Origin: Sugiyamaella lignohabitans
Lineage: Eukaryota; Ascomycota; Dipodascomycetes; Dipodascales; Trichomonascaceae
Assembly (NCBI RefSeq): GCF_001640025.1
Contig: NC_031671.1
Coordinates: 1,612,001 to 1,676,000, forward strand
Length of the DNA: 64,000 bases
Reading direction: 5' to 3'
Positions 11,211 through 21,650 of this stretch are shown one piece after another. The first letter of the stretch is position 1. Every line of letters starts with the position of its first letter. Made by a program: the position numbers and the translations under genes. Below the pieces are notes generated by a model that had not been told where the DNA came from, ran no database searches, and was given only the letters and a program-made list of their open reading frames with translations.

Positions 11211-11954
11211 ACAGCTCGATGCCCTTTATCTAATCTCCAAGTTCTGCAACAACTTCAGCATTCATTGAGAAAACTCCCCTCCCTCTCCCTACACCACTGA
11301 TCCACATATCGACCCAAAAGCACTGCCGTCATTATTATCATAAGTCATCTCGTGCCCACTGCACGACGCATCCTGACCTCGCCGTTGCCACGGGGAGCTC
11401 TCCGATAGCTCATTAATATTTAACCTCATACTACTACTCTTACTACTACTAATAATAATAATTATTTTAATTATACCTCTTTCCCACGCTGCCTCCGGTG
11501 GCTTGGGCTCCGCCCCATACCCCGTGGCTCCTGCTTCACAGGAGACTGTCACTCCAGAAGGGGGCCTGGTGCCTCCGGCGGCTGGGGCTCCGCCCCAGGC
11601 CCCGTAGCTCCTGCTTCGCAGGAGATAACGACGCCGAAAGGGGCTTCACCGATCCCCACCCCGCGCTCTGGACACCCCAAGCCCGACTCGAGCGTAGCGA
11701 GAGGAGCCGCGGGGTCTGGGGCGGAGCCCCAGCCGCCGGAGGCAGGGGAGGGTCGGACCCTGGCGGGGCTGTGTTGGCGCCGTGCGGAGTTGCAGGAGCC
11801 GCTTGTGAGTCGATGTTGGAGCGGGTGGGACTATTGTCTGCGAGAGTGGCAATTTATCTGGAGAGATCTGGGTGAGGAGAGTTGAGAAAAGGTATTTCAT
11901 CGGGTGAATATTCGGTCGAGAGAGTTTTTGTAGACATTAGAAAGCACAAGAGAC
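11211..11954. other. Intergenic region, aquaporin to Sna3-like gene
   Basis: Contains the three-armed GC-palindrome cluster at 11491-11743 and A/T-rich DNA with ATT/ACT triplets near 11430-11480. No gene is seen. Confidence 0.6.
11491..11743 (+). repeat. GC-palindrome cluster: two direct G arms plus one inverted S arm
   Basis: Arms at 11491-11544 (diverged, CCTCCGGTGGCTTGGGC) and 11571-11624 are direct G-type copies; 11684-11743 is the inverted S arm. The extra arm suggests local duplication or two insertions. Confidence 0.93.
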
Positions 11955-12545
11955 ATGGCCAGAGGGGTTTTGTTCACGTCGGATTTGTTGTTGGCGCTGC
12001 TGGCGCTGTTCTTGCCACCAGTGCCTGTGTGGATCAAGTGTGGTTTCTGGAGCTGGCAGCTGCTTCTGGATGTTTTCCTGGTCCTTTTCGGCGGCATTCC
12101 CGCCGCTATTTACGCCTGGTACATTATTATCAAGTATCCCGACGACGGCATTCCGTTTTTCGACGTCCGTCGCGGCACCTACGAGATTATTCCCGACGTC
12201 GAGAACCAGGACGACTACGATAACGGAGCTGGCTCATCACAACAACAATCCTATCCACAGTCACAGTCACAACCACAATCACAACAATCATACCATCCAT
12301 CGCAATATCCACAAGATAAGAAACAGAAACAGGCGCAATCACAGGATTCACAACCGCAGGCTGGCGAAGGGTCCGGACCGGCGCCATTTAACGGCTGGAA
12401 CCGACCGGGCGATTATTCAGACCACCCTGACGAGGCCGGTGCCGGCGCTTCAGGCTCGCGACCGCCTCCCTACGAACCAGGCGCCAATGCGCCCACTGGA
12501 GCCGATAACAAGGTCCAGTACCACGACGATAGTTTCAACCGCTAG
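11955..12545 (+). CDS. SNA3: Sna3-like PMP3/UPF0057 family membrane protein with PPxY motif
   Basis: A 196-residue protein with the PMP3/SNA domain at its start: two membrane spans (about 10-27 and 34-57) joined by PVPVWIKCGFWSWQ, with the typical DVFLVLFGGIPAAIYAWYII segment. The remaining 130 residues are cytosolic, rich in Gln/Ser/Pro, and contain RPPPYEP (PPPY, about 170-173). A PPxY motif is the docking site for the Rsp5 ubiquitin ligase. Yeast Sna3 uses such a motif to enter the multivesicular-body pathway, and this one is probably also an endosome/vacuole-sorted protein or Rsp5 adaptor. Sna3 and Sna4 share this layout, so the exact paralogue is uncertain. The stop is 75 bp before a GC-palindrome element. 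Confidence 0.85.
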   Translation: MARGVLFTSDLLLALLALFLPPVPVWIKCGFWSWQLLLDVFLVLFGGIPAAIYAWYIIIKYPDDGIPFFDVRRGTYEIIPDVENQDDYDNGAGSSQQQSYPQSQSQPQSQQSYHPSQYPQDKKQKQAQSQDSQPQAGEGSGPAPFNGWNRPGDYSDHPDEAGAGASGSRPPPYEPGANAPTGADNKVQYHDDSFNR

Positions 12546-12620
12546 TCGCTACCCGGGGTTCATTTTATATAATAGCATGTATTCTTATTCATGGTCTTTC
12601 TTTGCTGGTGGATGGGGTGT

Positions 12621-12754
12621 GCCTCCGGCGGCTGGGGCTCCGCCCCAGACCCCGCTGCTCCTCTCGCTGCGCTCGAGTCGGGTGTTAACGGTCCCAGCAA
12701 CTCCTGCGAAGCAGGAGCTACGGGGTCTGGGGAGGAGCTCCAGCCGCCGGAGGC
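12621..12754 (-). repeat. GC-palindrome element, full copy (S - spacer - G)
   Basis: S arm, spacer ACGGTCCCAGCAA (inverse of TTGCTGGGACCGT), and G arm. Begins 75 bp after the Sna3-like stop codon. Confidence 0.94.
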
Positions 12755-13120
12755 ACAGCCCGTTCTCGCTACTCCGAGTGCGATTACTAGACAAGGCTGA
12801 TACAAATTCCCACACCAGGAGGACCAGTCGCAGATATTGTATTAATCAAGTATCGAGTCCTGAGACATTCATGGACATCTATCGGCAGAAGTGTTGGTGT
12901 ATTTGACTCATCACAGGCTGTTTACTTAATATCAACCTGTAGGTTTGAGGCGACTGAAGGATTACTGCTCTTCCTGGACTGGACTATGAAATGATAAAGG
13001 AAAACTGCCAGGTTTTACTGGTTCAATTCTTATGTTCCTAGAGCTTACCAGGAAGAAACCGGTGTCAATTACACCTCGATTATTCCACTGAAGATGTTTG
13101 GGTCTTGTGAGGACCTGAAC

Positions 13121-13221
13121 CTCGAACGTCTGCAGCATGTAAAATCATCTGCACTCGATCGTCTGCAGGACGTTAAATCATCTGCACTCGATCATCTGCT
13201 GGAAGTTAAATCATCTGCACA
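13121..13221. repeat. 33-bp tandem repeat (about 3 copies)
   Basis: Copies start at 13140, 13173 and 13206 (the last partial), each containing AAATCATCTGCACTCGATC. A partial unit (CTCGAACGTCTGCAGCATG) precedes them. Non-coding. Confidence 0.85.
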
Positions 13222-13592
13222 GAAAACATATAACCACTGAATGAATGAATAAATCTTGTTTAAACTCCCATACTATACACAACTAATACAATTCAAATAA
13301 TTTCAGATCCCATAATTCCCACATTAGCAGGAGGACTGCTCGCATTTTTTTTACCTGATAACATGTAACTACTGCGACACTGCAGATTCCACGACAGGTC
13401 GCAGTGAGCTTGTTGCCAGAGTTCAGAGGGTAGGGTTGATTTCCATCATCATAAGGAATAACTGGACTTCGGAACACGGAATCAGGGCATTTTTTGAAGA
13501 AATAAAGCTTTTTATTGACAATTCGAGGCGACACAGGTTGGGATCGAGCTCCGAGGCGGAGAGAGCTTCGACTGGCGTATATCCCAATATCA

Positions 13593-13666
13593 GACTTCGT
13601 GGCCAAGCTGGTTAAGGCGTGCGACTGTTAATCGCAAGATCGAGAGTTCAATCCTCTCCGAGGTCG
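13593..13666 (+). tRNA. tRNA-Asn (anticodon GTT)
   Basis: A 74-nt cloverleaf with no intron. The acceptor GACTTCG (13593-13599) pairs with CGAGGTC (13659-13665), with discriminator G at 13666. The anticodon stem is TGCGA/TCGCA with loop CTGTTAA, anticodon GTT at 13627-13629. The T stem GAGAG/CTCTC closes the TTCAATC loop. A run of seven T (13669-13675) directly after is the RNA polymerase III terminator. The A and B boxes are intact, so it should be functional. Confidence 0.97.
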
Positions 13667-13668
13667 AC

Positions 13669-13675
13669 TTTTTTT
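13669..13675 (+). terminator. RNA polymerase III T-run terminator of tRNA-Asn
   Basis: Seven consecutive T, three bases after the discriminator base. Confidence 0.9.
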
Positions 13676-13749
13676 GCTCCCACTGCCTTCTCCTGACCGA
13701 TTCAACACTTCAGAAACCCCACCCGACATTTCAGCGACCCCCGACGCAA

Positions 13750-13810
13750 ACTACTCGAGCTTCGCTCGAGTAGCCACGGGGTCTGGGGCGCAGCCCCAGC
13801 TGCCGGAGGC
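13750..13810 (+). repeat. GC-palindrome element, single right S arm
   Basis: The inner end is a perfect palindrome (CTACTCGAGCTTCGCTCGAG, then TAG). The arm ends CTGCCGGAGGC, with one change from CCGCCGGAGGC. It lies 84 bp downstream of tRNA-Asn. Confidence 0.9.
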
Positions 13811-14149
13811 AGACCCCCATCCTAGTCGGAGTCCGGGCATCGGCGAGTGAAGGAGCCGATGTCCGTGCCAGGACAAGCAATGTTCGACGCATGGAATGAC
13901 AGGATGTGAGGTAACCTAGTATCGAGAAGAGGATGGTCGGGGCGCAGTCATGAACTTCTCGATGCAGGCCGTGCCTATCATAGTTGAATCATCTGTACTG
14001 CGCCACGCCGGTGGCGGACATGGTTATCGACGGGTGGTTATTTCGGAGTTCGTTAGAATTAGAAGAAGTAAAGGGCCAAAGAAAGGACAATAGATCGAGG
14101 GAATAAGTTTCAGGGGATGGCACTGGCTGCACTCTTGGACCCAGGTTCT

Positions 14150-14286
14150 GCCTCCGGCGGCTGGGGCTCCGCCCCAGACCCCGCGGCTCCTCTCGCTACG
14201 CTCGAGTCGTTTTCGCCGACGGTCCCAGCAATCTCCTGCGAAGCAGGAGCTACGGGGTCTGGGGCAGAGCCCCAGCCGCCGGAGGC
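14150..14286 (-). repeat. GC-palindrome element, full copy (S - spacer - G)
   Basis: Spacer GACGGTCCCAGCAA between an S arm and a G arm. Confidence 0.94.
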
Positions 14287-15130
14287 ACACTCCCCTTCAG
14301 CTACCCCGCTAGATCTTCGAAATGCACCACCATTCTTCGGCGCATATGGCGATCAGCATGCCCCTCGTCGCCACCGCGTCAATGTGTTTCAAAAGCTTTT
14401 AGAGTTGGCCTCTCCTTTTCCTCTTCTGTCCAGTCAGCCATGCCAACTGCCACAACAGAACTGTCGAGTGCTTGGTGCCCGCTGGCATGTGCCGGTGGTG
14501 CCTAGCAAGTACCTCTCTCTTCCTTGGCACCGGCATTGCAGTGCATTGTTTACATTCATTGGCGGCAGCTGTCAACCATCCTGTTACATAACAATCTAAT
14601 GATAATATCTAATAATAGATTCAATAGAATTAGAATCAGTACATCTGCCCAGGTCAGATGCCCGTTGAAGCTTATACACATCGGGTGCTTTCTTTTTACG
14701 GCTTCGGTGCATGTACCATTGCCTCATCCGCCGCTCTCACCACTCTAACTCGAGTCGACCCTGCTCGAGAAACTCAATTGGGTCTGACTGACTGGCAAAG
14801 ACAAAGCACAGACACAGTTCCAGTTAAGTACTATAAAGCACTATCGCTGCTTCCGCTGCAGCAACAAAGCGGGGCCTGCTTCTGCCCGGAACTAGCCCCA
14901 AAAAGACTGGCGTGGATGCGGAGCAGCCTGCCAGGAAAGGGACTAGCCAATGCAACTCTAACAGATCTAAGCCTTCGGTGCGTGGTCTGGATCCATGACA
15001 GGTCGGCCGATTATCAGATCGGATTTTAACCATAAAACATTGCATCAATGACGAGTCACCGGTATGCAGGTCCTGCCTGTGCACATGCCGGCTGCTGCTG
15101 CTGCGGTCTGCTCCTGGGACCAGGGGGTGT

Positions 15131-15268
15131 GCCTCCGGCGGCTGGGGCTCCGCCCCAGACCCCGCTGCTCCTCTCGCTCCGCTCGAGTCGGTTCCCTTGA
15201 CGGTCCCCTCAATCTCCTGCGAAGCAGGAGCGACCAGGGTCTGGGGCGGAGCCCCAGCCGCCGGAGGC
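15131..15268 (-). repeat. GC-palindrome element, full copy (S - spacer - G)
   Basis: Spacer TGACGGTCCCCTCAA between an S arm and a G arm. Confidence 0.94.
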
Positions 15269-16541
15269 ACCTTGGATCCGCTTACCTAAACAATTACACG
15301 CCACAAAGCGGCATGATCTGCCCCTCTCATGCCGTCAAGGCGACTCCCCACGGGGTGGCGATATTTTACATGTGTCATCTAACCTTGTTGATATGGTGGG
15401 TGCTGTTTTGGTCGACGGGCATGGATTTATTTTTATCGTGCCTTTGCAGTTCAGCAGCACAGAGACGATTTTATTTTGTTTTTATTTTTTGTTTTCTCGA
15501 CTTTTTTTATCTGTTTATTTTGGTTTGTCCGGAAATAATCCTCCAGTGCTTGCAGTACCGTTTGCAGTAGCATTCGCACTGCTTGCTAACTCAATAAAAT
15601 TTCAAGGTTAGGTCGTTCTGGTCACACCCACCCTGACCCTTCACTGCCCACTCCACAGCAAGAACTTCTGTATTTCATCATTCACTTTTCCGATCCGTGC
15701 ATGAAGTGGTCCTGGTACCCCAACCCTTATTATACCTAGTCCCAGACGCGGCTTCGGCCTCCATATCTCGTCATAGTAATCTATCTCCTATATAAATAGA
15801 ATCTAGCCACCTCCGCGCGTCTGGTCTTTAAGTAAGGCTGGACTCTGGATCCTCTCTCTATATTAATTAGCACCCCACTATTTCTTTCTGGCACTGGCTG
15901 GCTATCAATTCTATTATTCTTTATTGTACGCAAGATACTTTTTTTGTCGTCTGAGTGCTAATCGATTGTGATCCTCTGTTACGAACGTCCATAGCTTAAA
16001 TTTTTTTTTATTTTTCGTTTTTGAATTGGCTCTTTACTTTTATTTACCAACTGTCATTGCTGCTGTGAGAATTTCCACCTGATCTGTATTTTTATTTTAT
16101 TCTTTCACGACTACGAAGGCGACGTATTTTTTTTGTTTAATTTTCGGAAGCTGTTCATATTTTTCAGCATTGGTACTTTTCAGTTCTTGAAATTTTGTTT
16201 TTTTTGGGGATATAAACTTGGAGTTTGAACTTTTGAACGACTTAAAATTATTATTTTGGACTTTGATTCGTCGTTAATTACGACCTTTTTTCGTTTGTCG
16301 GTCATTTGTAATTTCACTTCATATTTCACGTCTTATTACTTGTCATCTTTTTTTGGGGTTTTATTTTTGTTTCTTTGTTTTGTTTTTGGGAGTCTTTTTT
16401 GTATTTAGCTTAGATCTCGTTTGACTAAGCTGTTACTATAATTGTCTGGATCTTATATTTTTATTGAGTGACTGAGCTTTCGACTCTAGGACTATATTTA
16501 TCAACAGCGACTGACAAACTTACTACTAGTGTTACTTTCTA

Positions 16542-18761
16542 ATGACAAACCAATACGGTGGCAGCTCGATAGATGAGCTCTTATTGAATTCAAACTCCGG
16601 ATTGGCTTCTGAAGCTTACGATTTCTTGAAAAATTTTGAAGACACTAATGAACCCAAACTCGATAACACCAGTACCGAGTTTTTAATACACGACAATAGC
16701 GGTATTGATTTTGAATCGCATCCTCAACCAGCAACAGCTGGCCCTTTATACTTTTCAAACGACGTTTCAAACGACGTTTCAAACGACAACAACAATTACT
16801 ACACGAATAGGAGTAGATCCAATAGTCGCAACAGAGGTACTTTATTTCCCAGCAGTAAGTCTGTTAGTGCAAATAGTAGTGGTGCTAACAACGAAGCTAA
16901 TAGCGGTGCTAATAGCGGTGCCAATAGTGGTGCCAACAGTGGTGCTAATAGTGGTGCTAATAGTGTTATCAATAGTGGAGCCAACTCTGGAGCCAATTCA
17001 GTCTATACAACGCCTGCTCCTAGTCATGTTGCGCTCAGTCATGGCCATTCTGCCACTAGTCAAAATATCCCTCCCCCTCCAATCATCAACCTATCTCCAC
17101 CTGCTATGAACGAATATGTAAAGCCAGAGTCATATGCCACTACAACTACAACAGCTCAAACACCGAGTATCCACCTGTTTCCACAAGCAGGGTCTCCTGG
17201 TCTAACAGTACCTCGTGAACGATCTAGACGATACTCAATCTCGTCAGATGTATCATCTCACCACACAGCTACTTCACCATACCTATCAGCAGCCAATTCA
17301 CCATTTCTCGAACCTACAGATGGTGATGTGATTAGCAATTCGTACACAGATCTCACTGCTCTTGCTGATATGACGTCTAATGTCAGTCTTGGTAATGGTG
17401 GGTTCACTGTTGATGAAAACCAGATGAGCACGTACCTGGTGCTTGATGATATCAGTCAACTTCCACATTCGTCAGCTGGTAACTCGGTTGATAATTCTGG
17501 AGAAAACTCGGTAGCTGATTCGACTGCAAATTCGGTGGTCAATGGAGGATTAAATGAGTACGCCGACACTCCCTATCAGTTGGGAACGGCATCTACACCA
17601 TATTCAACAGTGTCGAGTCTGGCATCACCAGCTACTTCAAACGGATCGTCTGTGCTTGAAGAGCAGTCGATTTCGATTGAAGAAGTTCTAGATTTACCGG
17701 GTGGTGGATCCGGTAATACTTTTCTCAGTCCTAATTCCAACAATTTCACGCGAGGACGGTCTGTATCCGACCCTCCTCAACCAAGAGGAAGATCGAGTAA
17801 TTCAGGCCATGGCATTCCTACTATCACCACTACTGACAGCAGCGGCACTGAACCACTAGATTTCGGTCCTCGGTTTGTATCAACGGGGCCTTCTGATATA
17901 GTAGGCAACCATCTTGACGTGTCATCAACCACTCTCAACATTCCAATAGATTCGTTTCTGACGCCAGGTTATTCCAGTGCACATTCCCCTTCGTCATCTA
18001 CAGCCGGTAGTCGAGCGTCAAGTCGCAGTGGACGGTCTGATGGCCGCAGTCCAAGCAGAAGTCCCAGTCGCTCTCCCGGACGGTCACCAGGACGAGTAGC
18101 TCCTGGCAGCAGAGAGCACATTCTTGAGCTGGTAGCACCACAAAGACCACAAGCACGTGTGCAGAAACACCCATCCAACTATGCCTGTCATTTGTGTGAC
18201 CGACGATTCACACGGGCATATAATCTACGATCTCATTTAAGAACTCACACCCAAGAAAAGCCATATAAGTGTGGAGTATGTGACCAAGCATTTGCAAGAA
18301 AGAACGATCGCAAACGACACGAGGCATTACATTCAGGAGAAAAGAAGTACGAATGTAAAGGATACCTGGAAGACGGAACGCAATGGGGTTGTCTCAAGAA
18401 ATTCGCCCGAGCAGATGCACTAGGACGGCATTTCCGAACCGACGGAGGCAGAGAATGTGTACAAAAGCTGATTGAAGAAGAAGCGCGCCGACGATCCAAG
18501 CAACAAGGAAACCACCAAGGACTACAAGACTACGAGCAGTTCCTATCCGACCAAGTGCGCCAACAACAGGTCACCATTGATGGAGGAGCATTTACCTCTT
18601 CCATCAAACCCGACCCACAAATTGGCGAAGCCAACCAGCAATACCCCCTTGTCGACAACGGTCTGGAAAGATACAACCACATTCCAGCCGGGCTGCTACT
18701 GCACAACCCAAACCTCGTCGGCTCGTTCAACACGCAGCCCGGCGAGCCCAGCAACTACTGA
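16542..18761 (+). CDS. CRZ1: Calcineurin-responsive C2H2 zinc-finger transcription factor
   Basis: A 739-residue regulator. The C-terminal region carries two classical C2H2 fingers (about 549-569 CHLCDRRF...HLRTH and 577-597 CGVCDQAF...RHEALH) and the atypical Crz1 third finger, with a long Cys-Cys insert ([13 protein letters not shown]) followed by [15 protein letters not shown]. That third finger is diagnostic of Crz1. The N-terminal 540 residues are Ser/Asn-rich. GIPTITTT (about 424-431) resembles the PxIxIT calcineurin docking site, with Thr where Ile is usual. SRRYSISS and [14 protein letters not shown] are likely phosphoregulated. By family knowledge, calcium-activated calcineurin dephosphorylates Crz1 and drives it into the nucleus. 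NSGA repeats occupy about 110-153. The gene has a long T-rich leader and is convergent with TRM12. Confidence 0.93.
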   Translation: MTNQYGGSSIDELLLNSNSGLASEAYDFLKNFEDTNEPKLDNTSTEFLIHDNSGIDFESHPQPATAGPLYFSNDVSNDVSNDNNNYYTNRSRSNSRNRGTLFPSSKSVSANSSGANNEANSGANSGANSGANSGANSGANSVINSGANSGANSVYTTPAPSHVALSHGHSATSQNIPPPPIINLSPPAMNEYVKPESYATTTTTAQTPSIHLFPQAGSPGLTVPRERSRRYSISSDVSSHHTATSPYLSAANSPFLEPTDGDVISNSYTDLTALADMTSNVSLGNGGFTVDENQMSTYLVLDDISQLPHSSAGNSVDNSGENSVADSTANSVVNGGLNEYADTPYQLGTASTPYSTVSSLASPATSNGSSVLEEQSISIEEVLDLPGGGSGNTFLSPNSNNFTRGRSVSDPPQPRGRSSNSGHGIPTITTTDSSGTEPLDFGPRFVSTGPSDIVGNHLDVSSTTLNIPIDSFLTPGYSSAHSPSSSTAGSRASSRSGRSDGRSPSRSPSRSPGRSPGRVAPGSREHILELVAPQRPQARVQKHPSNYACHLCDRRFTRAYNLRSHLRTHTQEKPYKCGVCDQAFARKNDRKRHEALHSGEKKYECKGYLEDGTQWGCLKKFARADALGRHFRTDGGRECVQKLIEEEARRRSKQQGNHQGLQDYEQFLSDQVRQQQVTIDGGAFTSSIKPDPQIGEANQQYPLVDNGLERYNHIPAGLLLHNPNLVGSFNTQPGEPSNY
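16893..17000 (+). repeat. 12-bp coding minisatellite (NSGA/ANSG repeats in CRZ1)
   Basis: About eight imperfect copies of a 12-bp unit (AATAGTGGTGCT and variants) encode repeated Asn-Ser-Gly-Ala. Length polymorphism between strains would be expected. Confidence 0.85.
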
Positions 18762-18849
18762 CACGAACTCACGACCATTTACGTAACCTTTTAATGCCTT
18801 ACTAATGTTATTTAACGGACTCTAAAGACCCATGTCGGGGTGCCCTGCT

Positions 18850-18988
18850 GCCTCCGGCGGCTGGGGCTCCGCCCCAGACCCTGGTTGCTCCTGCTTCGCA
18901 GGAGTTTTTGCCGGAACCGTGGGACGCCCGACTCGAGCGAAGCGAGAGGAGCAGCGGGCTCTGGGGCGGAGCCCCAGCCGCCGGAGGC
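18850..18988 (+). repeat. GC-palindrome element between convergent CRZ1 and TRM12
   Basis: Full G - spacer (TTTTTGCCGGAACCGT) - S copy. It starts 88 bp after the CRZ1 stop and ends 8 bp before the TRM12 stop codon. Confidence 0.95.
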
Positions 18989-18996
18989 AGAGTCCC

Positions 18997-20346
18997 CTAA
19001 CGACGGACCCGGAAATCGCCACAGACGTGGTACACGCCGGGAGCAAACGTTTTGATGACCTCGAGGCTCACGAACTGGACTCGGTTGGACAGTGTGGACT
19101 CGACCATGGTGGGCCAGGTCGAGGTGATGGTGGCAGCGATGTTCTCGTGGATGTGGAGGACGGTGGGGTGGGCCAGTTGGGTGGAATGGCGACGGCCGAT
19201 ACGGACTGAGTCGGACCATGCCAGTCGGCTGTCAGGGAGGAGTCCGAGATTGACGTGGCTGATGTCGGAGATGTGTGCTTGGGAAATGCGCTCTAGAGCG
19301 TGGCAGTTGTCTTCGAGAAACACGACAATGAAGTCGGAGCCAAGTGGTTCATAGGGCTCGTTGTGACGGACCAGTCGTACTGGGAAGTTGTTGGCCAGAG
19401 CGCCTCGAATGAGTCCTTCAACACTGAACGGGTTGATTTCCCAACATAGAATTCGTGCCGGATGGTTGCGAGCATAGCTGAAGGTGAAATAACCGATTCC
19501 AGCGTACATATCGACAATGGTGGTTCCTTCAATCGGGGCTTGTTTCGCAAACGTGTCTAAAACACGCGATTTCTCGGTGATATTGCCGCGACTGAACATT
19601 GTATATCTCGGAGCCCACGTCTGATAAATGCCATTCTGGATAGCAGAACACCAGAACGCGGCATCCAGGTCTTCGGAAGATGGAGATTCAGGAACTGTAG
19701 ACGGAGGAGGGCCAAAGTCGCCGTATAAACAGATCAGATCCGCCGGCCGTCTCACTCGATCGGATTCTGCGATCGGAGCGTTTTCCGCAATATGAGTAAT
19801 GAGCTGTTTGCGCTGGAAAAACAGCGTCTGTTGTTTAATCACCTGCTCATAAAAGGCATCTGGCAGACCGTATTGGCTCAAATTAGTACCTGCTGTGAAC
19901 AAAACAAGTGGTGGGTAGATTGAATATTTTCGTCTTGAGAATTTGACAGAGATGTCTGACAGTTTCTTCTGTCTCAACGGATCATCGTGGAATAGCGAGA
20001 TGGCATTAGCGATCTGGTGAACTGCTATGGTAATTGGGTCTGCCTGACCGATGGACGATTCCGTGTCGGTTCCACTGATAATTGACAATTCATCTGATGA
20101 CTCGTCTACAATAATCTCATATTCACTCTGTTGACCACCTGAATAATTATCTGAATGAGATCCCACTTCTAAATCGGCTCTTATTATACCGTCCAAGATA
20201 GCTTCATTAGAGCATACAGTCGGGATCACAAACGCACCAGAATCGTCTCTAGATATCTTAATAGATTTGTCGAGAAGTCTGCGAGACTCCAGAACTTGTT
20301 TGACCTGTTTCACGATCTTGGGATTTCTCAATCTAACCGCCAGCAT
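18997..20346 (-). CDS. TRM12: tRNA wybutosine-synthesizing protein 2 (Trm12/TYW2)
   Basis: A 449-residue class I methyltransferase-fold enzyme. The segment WAPRYTMFSRGNITEK, then VDMYAGIGYFTFSYA (AdoMet-binding motif), CWEINPFSVEGLIRG and the C-terminal HIHEN region match the Trm5/Tyw2 family. The 'MFSRGNI' segment and the absence of a Trm5 signature favour Tyw2. Tyw2 transfers the alpha-amino-alpha-carboxypropyl group of AdoMet to yW-86, a step of wybutosine synthesis at position 37 of tRNA-Phe in the cytosol. The open frame continues upstream to 20448 but without an in-frame ATG, so I start at 20346 (MLAVRLRNPK). An Asp/Ser-rich insertion of about 60 residues lies in the N-terminal half. 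Confidence 0.88.
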   Translation of the reverse strand: MLAVRLRNPKIVKQVKQVLESRRLLDKSIKISRDDSGAFVIPTVCSNEAILDGIIRADLEVGSHSDNYSGGQQSEYEIIVDESSDELSIISGTDTESSIGQADPITIAVHQIANAISLFHDDPLRQKKLSDISVKFSRRKYSIYPPLVLFTAGTNLSQYGLPDAFYEQVIKQQTLFFQRKQLITHIAENAPIAESDRVRRPADLICLYGDFGPPPSTVPESPSSEDLDAAFWCSAIQNGIYQTWAPRYTMFSRGNITEKSRVLDTFAKQAPIEGTTIVDMYAGIGYFTFSYARNHPARILCWEINPFSVEGLIRGALANNFPVRLVRHNEPYEPLGSDFIVVFLEDNCHALERISQAHISDISHVNLGLLPDSRLAWSDSVRIGRRHSTQLAHPTVLHIHENIAATITSTWPTMVESTLSNRVQFVSLEVIKTFAPGVYHVCGDFRVRR

Positions 20347-20477
20347 CGCGTGCACAAACCGTGAATAAACGGTATCCAGTCGGCTTTTTCTGCCGCTTGT
20401 ACCTGAATTGTGTAGTGGAAAAATTAACTTTGGTGCATTGCATATCAAACGGTCCTGACTGCAGCTGTCGCGCCAGT

Positions 20478-20604
20478 GCCTCCGGCGGCTGGGGCGCTGC
20501 CCCAGACCCGTGGCTCCTCTCGCTTCGCTCGAGTCGTTTCGTCGACAGTCTCAGCAGTCTCCTGCTTTGCAGGAGCAACGGGGTCTAGGCAGCGCCCCAG
20601 CCGG
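20478..20604 (-). repeat. Degenerate GC-palindrome element (S - spacer - G)
   Basis: The left arm hairpin is altered (CTGGGGCGCTGCCCCAG, compensated), and the right arm has decayed (GGTCTAGGCAGCGCCCCAG, then CCGGG instead of CCGCCGGAGGC). The spacer CGACAGTCTCAGCAGT is still recognisable. An older copy. Confidence 0.88.
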
Positions 20605-20624
20605 GTCCCATCGGGCCAGAGTAA

Positions 20625-20840
20625 CGACCCCTGTCGATCGCGTTAGACGTGTTGTTTCCGACGGTTAGCGTTGTTTGGCTCATGCAATGAAATGTCCAGG
20701 AGTCCTTTCTGGACTAATTTCCCCTGTCGATCGAATTAAACTAGTGGTTCCGGCCGTTGAAATGACATGTGTTGGTTCATGCAATGAAAATGCAGATGCA
20801 ATTTGTTCAGCTGGTTTCCCCTGCCGATGTTATTCGAAGC
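20625..20840 (+). repeat. Degenerate ~95-bp tandem repeat (2-3 copies)
   Basis: CCCCTGTCGATCG recurs at about 20628 and 20721, with a diverged CCCCTGCCGATG at about 20818. TTCATGCAATGAAAATG also recurs. Spacing is 93-97 bp. Not coding as far as I can see. Confidence 0.65.
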
Positions 20841-21273
20841 CATGGGTCCAAGTGAGATTTGAGTTGCATTCTCTTCAATTCTCATGGTCGGAAGTTTAAG
20901 GAAGACATAAACCAGTGTTCTCTCAAGATTTGTTCTGGTTCTATCCACTATATACTTATCTAACGATGTGCTTCGTCGGACCAGACTAAGTAAAACGTGA
21001 AAACAGACAGAACAACATCTGGTTCCCTGGAAGGCGCCATGCTGAAGATAATTGACCAGTCAGTCAATAGATAATATTCTAGTTATCCGCCAGACAAAAT
21101 CTGGTAAGAATATCGGATCTGATCCTCCTTAACCTCTGAACATGGGAGTAGAACGGGGATTCTTTCGAATCATTCTTAGGAATGATTTTAATTCCACAGT
21201 CAAAGATGATATTTTTGGGATTTTTAACTGTGTATGCTTGCTTGCGTATCTGAGTATTTGAACTCTGGCACCA

Positions 21274-21449
21274 TTCACTGACATGCCCGTTCGTTGACAT
21301 GCCCGTTCACTGACATGCCTGTTCACTGACATCCTCGTTCATTGACATGTCCGTCCACTGACATACCCGTTCACTGACATGCCCGTTCATTGACATGCGC
21401 GTTCCGTAACATGTTCGTTCACTGACACGCGCTTTCTCTGAAATGTCAG
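21274..21449 (+). repeat. 16-bp minisatellite, about 11 units
   Basis: The unit TTCACTGACATGCCCG recurs at exact 16-bp steps from 21274 (21290, 21306, 21322 and on to 21434) with point changes. It is followed by TGTCAGTGAACG, an inverted fragment of the unit. Confidence 0.93.
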
Positions 21450-21501
21450 TGAACGTATGCGATCCGACTGGAAAGGAGATGGCCGGTAACCATCGACTTA
21501 A

Positions 21502-21564
21502 CGACCTGAGTGAAGTGTGAGAGGAGCAACCAGGGTCTGGGGCGGAGCCTCATCCGCCGGAGGC
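21502..21564 (+). repeat. GC-palindrome element, decayed right S arm
   Basis: The S-type end is eroded (CGACCTGAGTGAAGTGTGAG) and the hairpin is damaged (GGGGCGGAGCCTCATCCG). Confidence 0.85.
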
Positions 21565-21569
21565 ACGTT

Positions 21570-21650
21570 TCATGACCAGCTGGAAATACTAGTTGAATGC
21601 GGTCAGTCCAAGATACTAGTTTAGACAGTTCATCTTGGGGAGTCATTACA
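21570..21650 (-). repeat. Inverted diverged copy of the 20.6-kb repeat
   Basis: On the minus strand, a segment with GACCGCATTCAACTAGT and TTCCAGCTGGTCATGAAA resembles the plus-strand segment near 20720-20775 (CGATCGAATTAAACTAGT, TTCCGGCCGTTGAAATGA). Conceptual translations share about 14 of 22 positions. Confidence 0.5.

Larger units (their letters stand above)
12546..16541. other. Gene-poor 4-kb interval upstream of CRZ1
   Basis: Holds a tRNA-Asn gene (13593-13666), a 33-bp tandem repeat, and GC-palindrome elements at 12621, 13750, 14150 and 15131. The last 700 bp before CRZ1 are T-rich (many TTTTT runs) and gene-free, as expected of a long yeast promoter and leader. No other reading frame is convincing. 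Confidence 0.55.

Noticed and set aside
21274..21449. CRISPR-like array
   Set aside because: The 16-bp units are contiguous with no spacers; it is a minisatellite in a eukaryotic genome.
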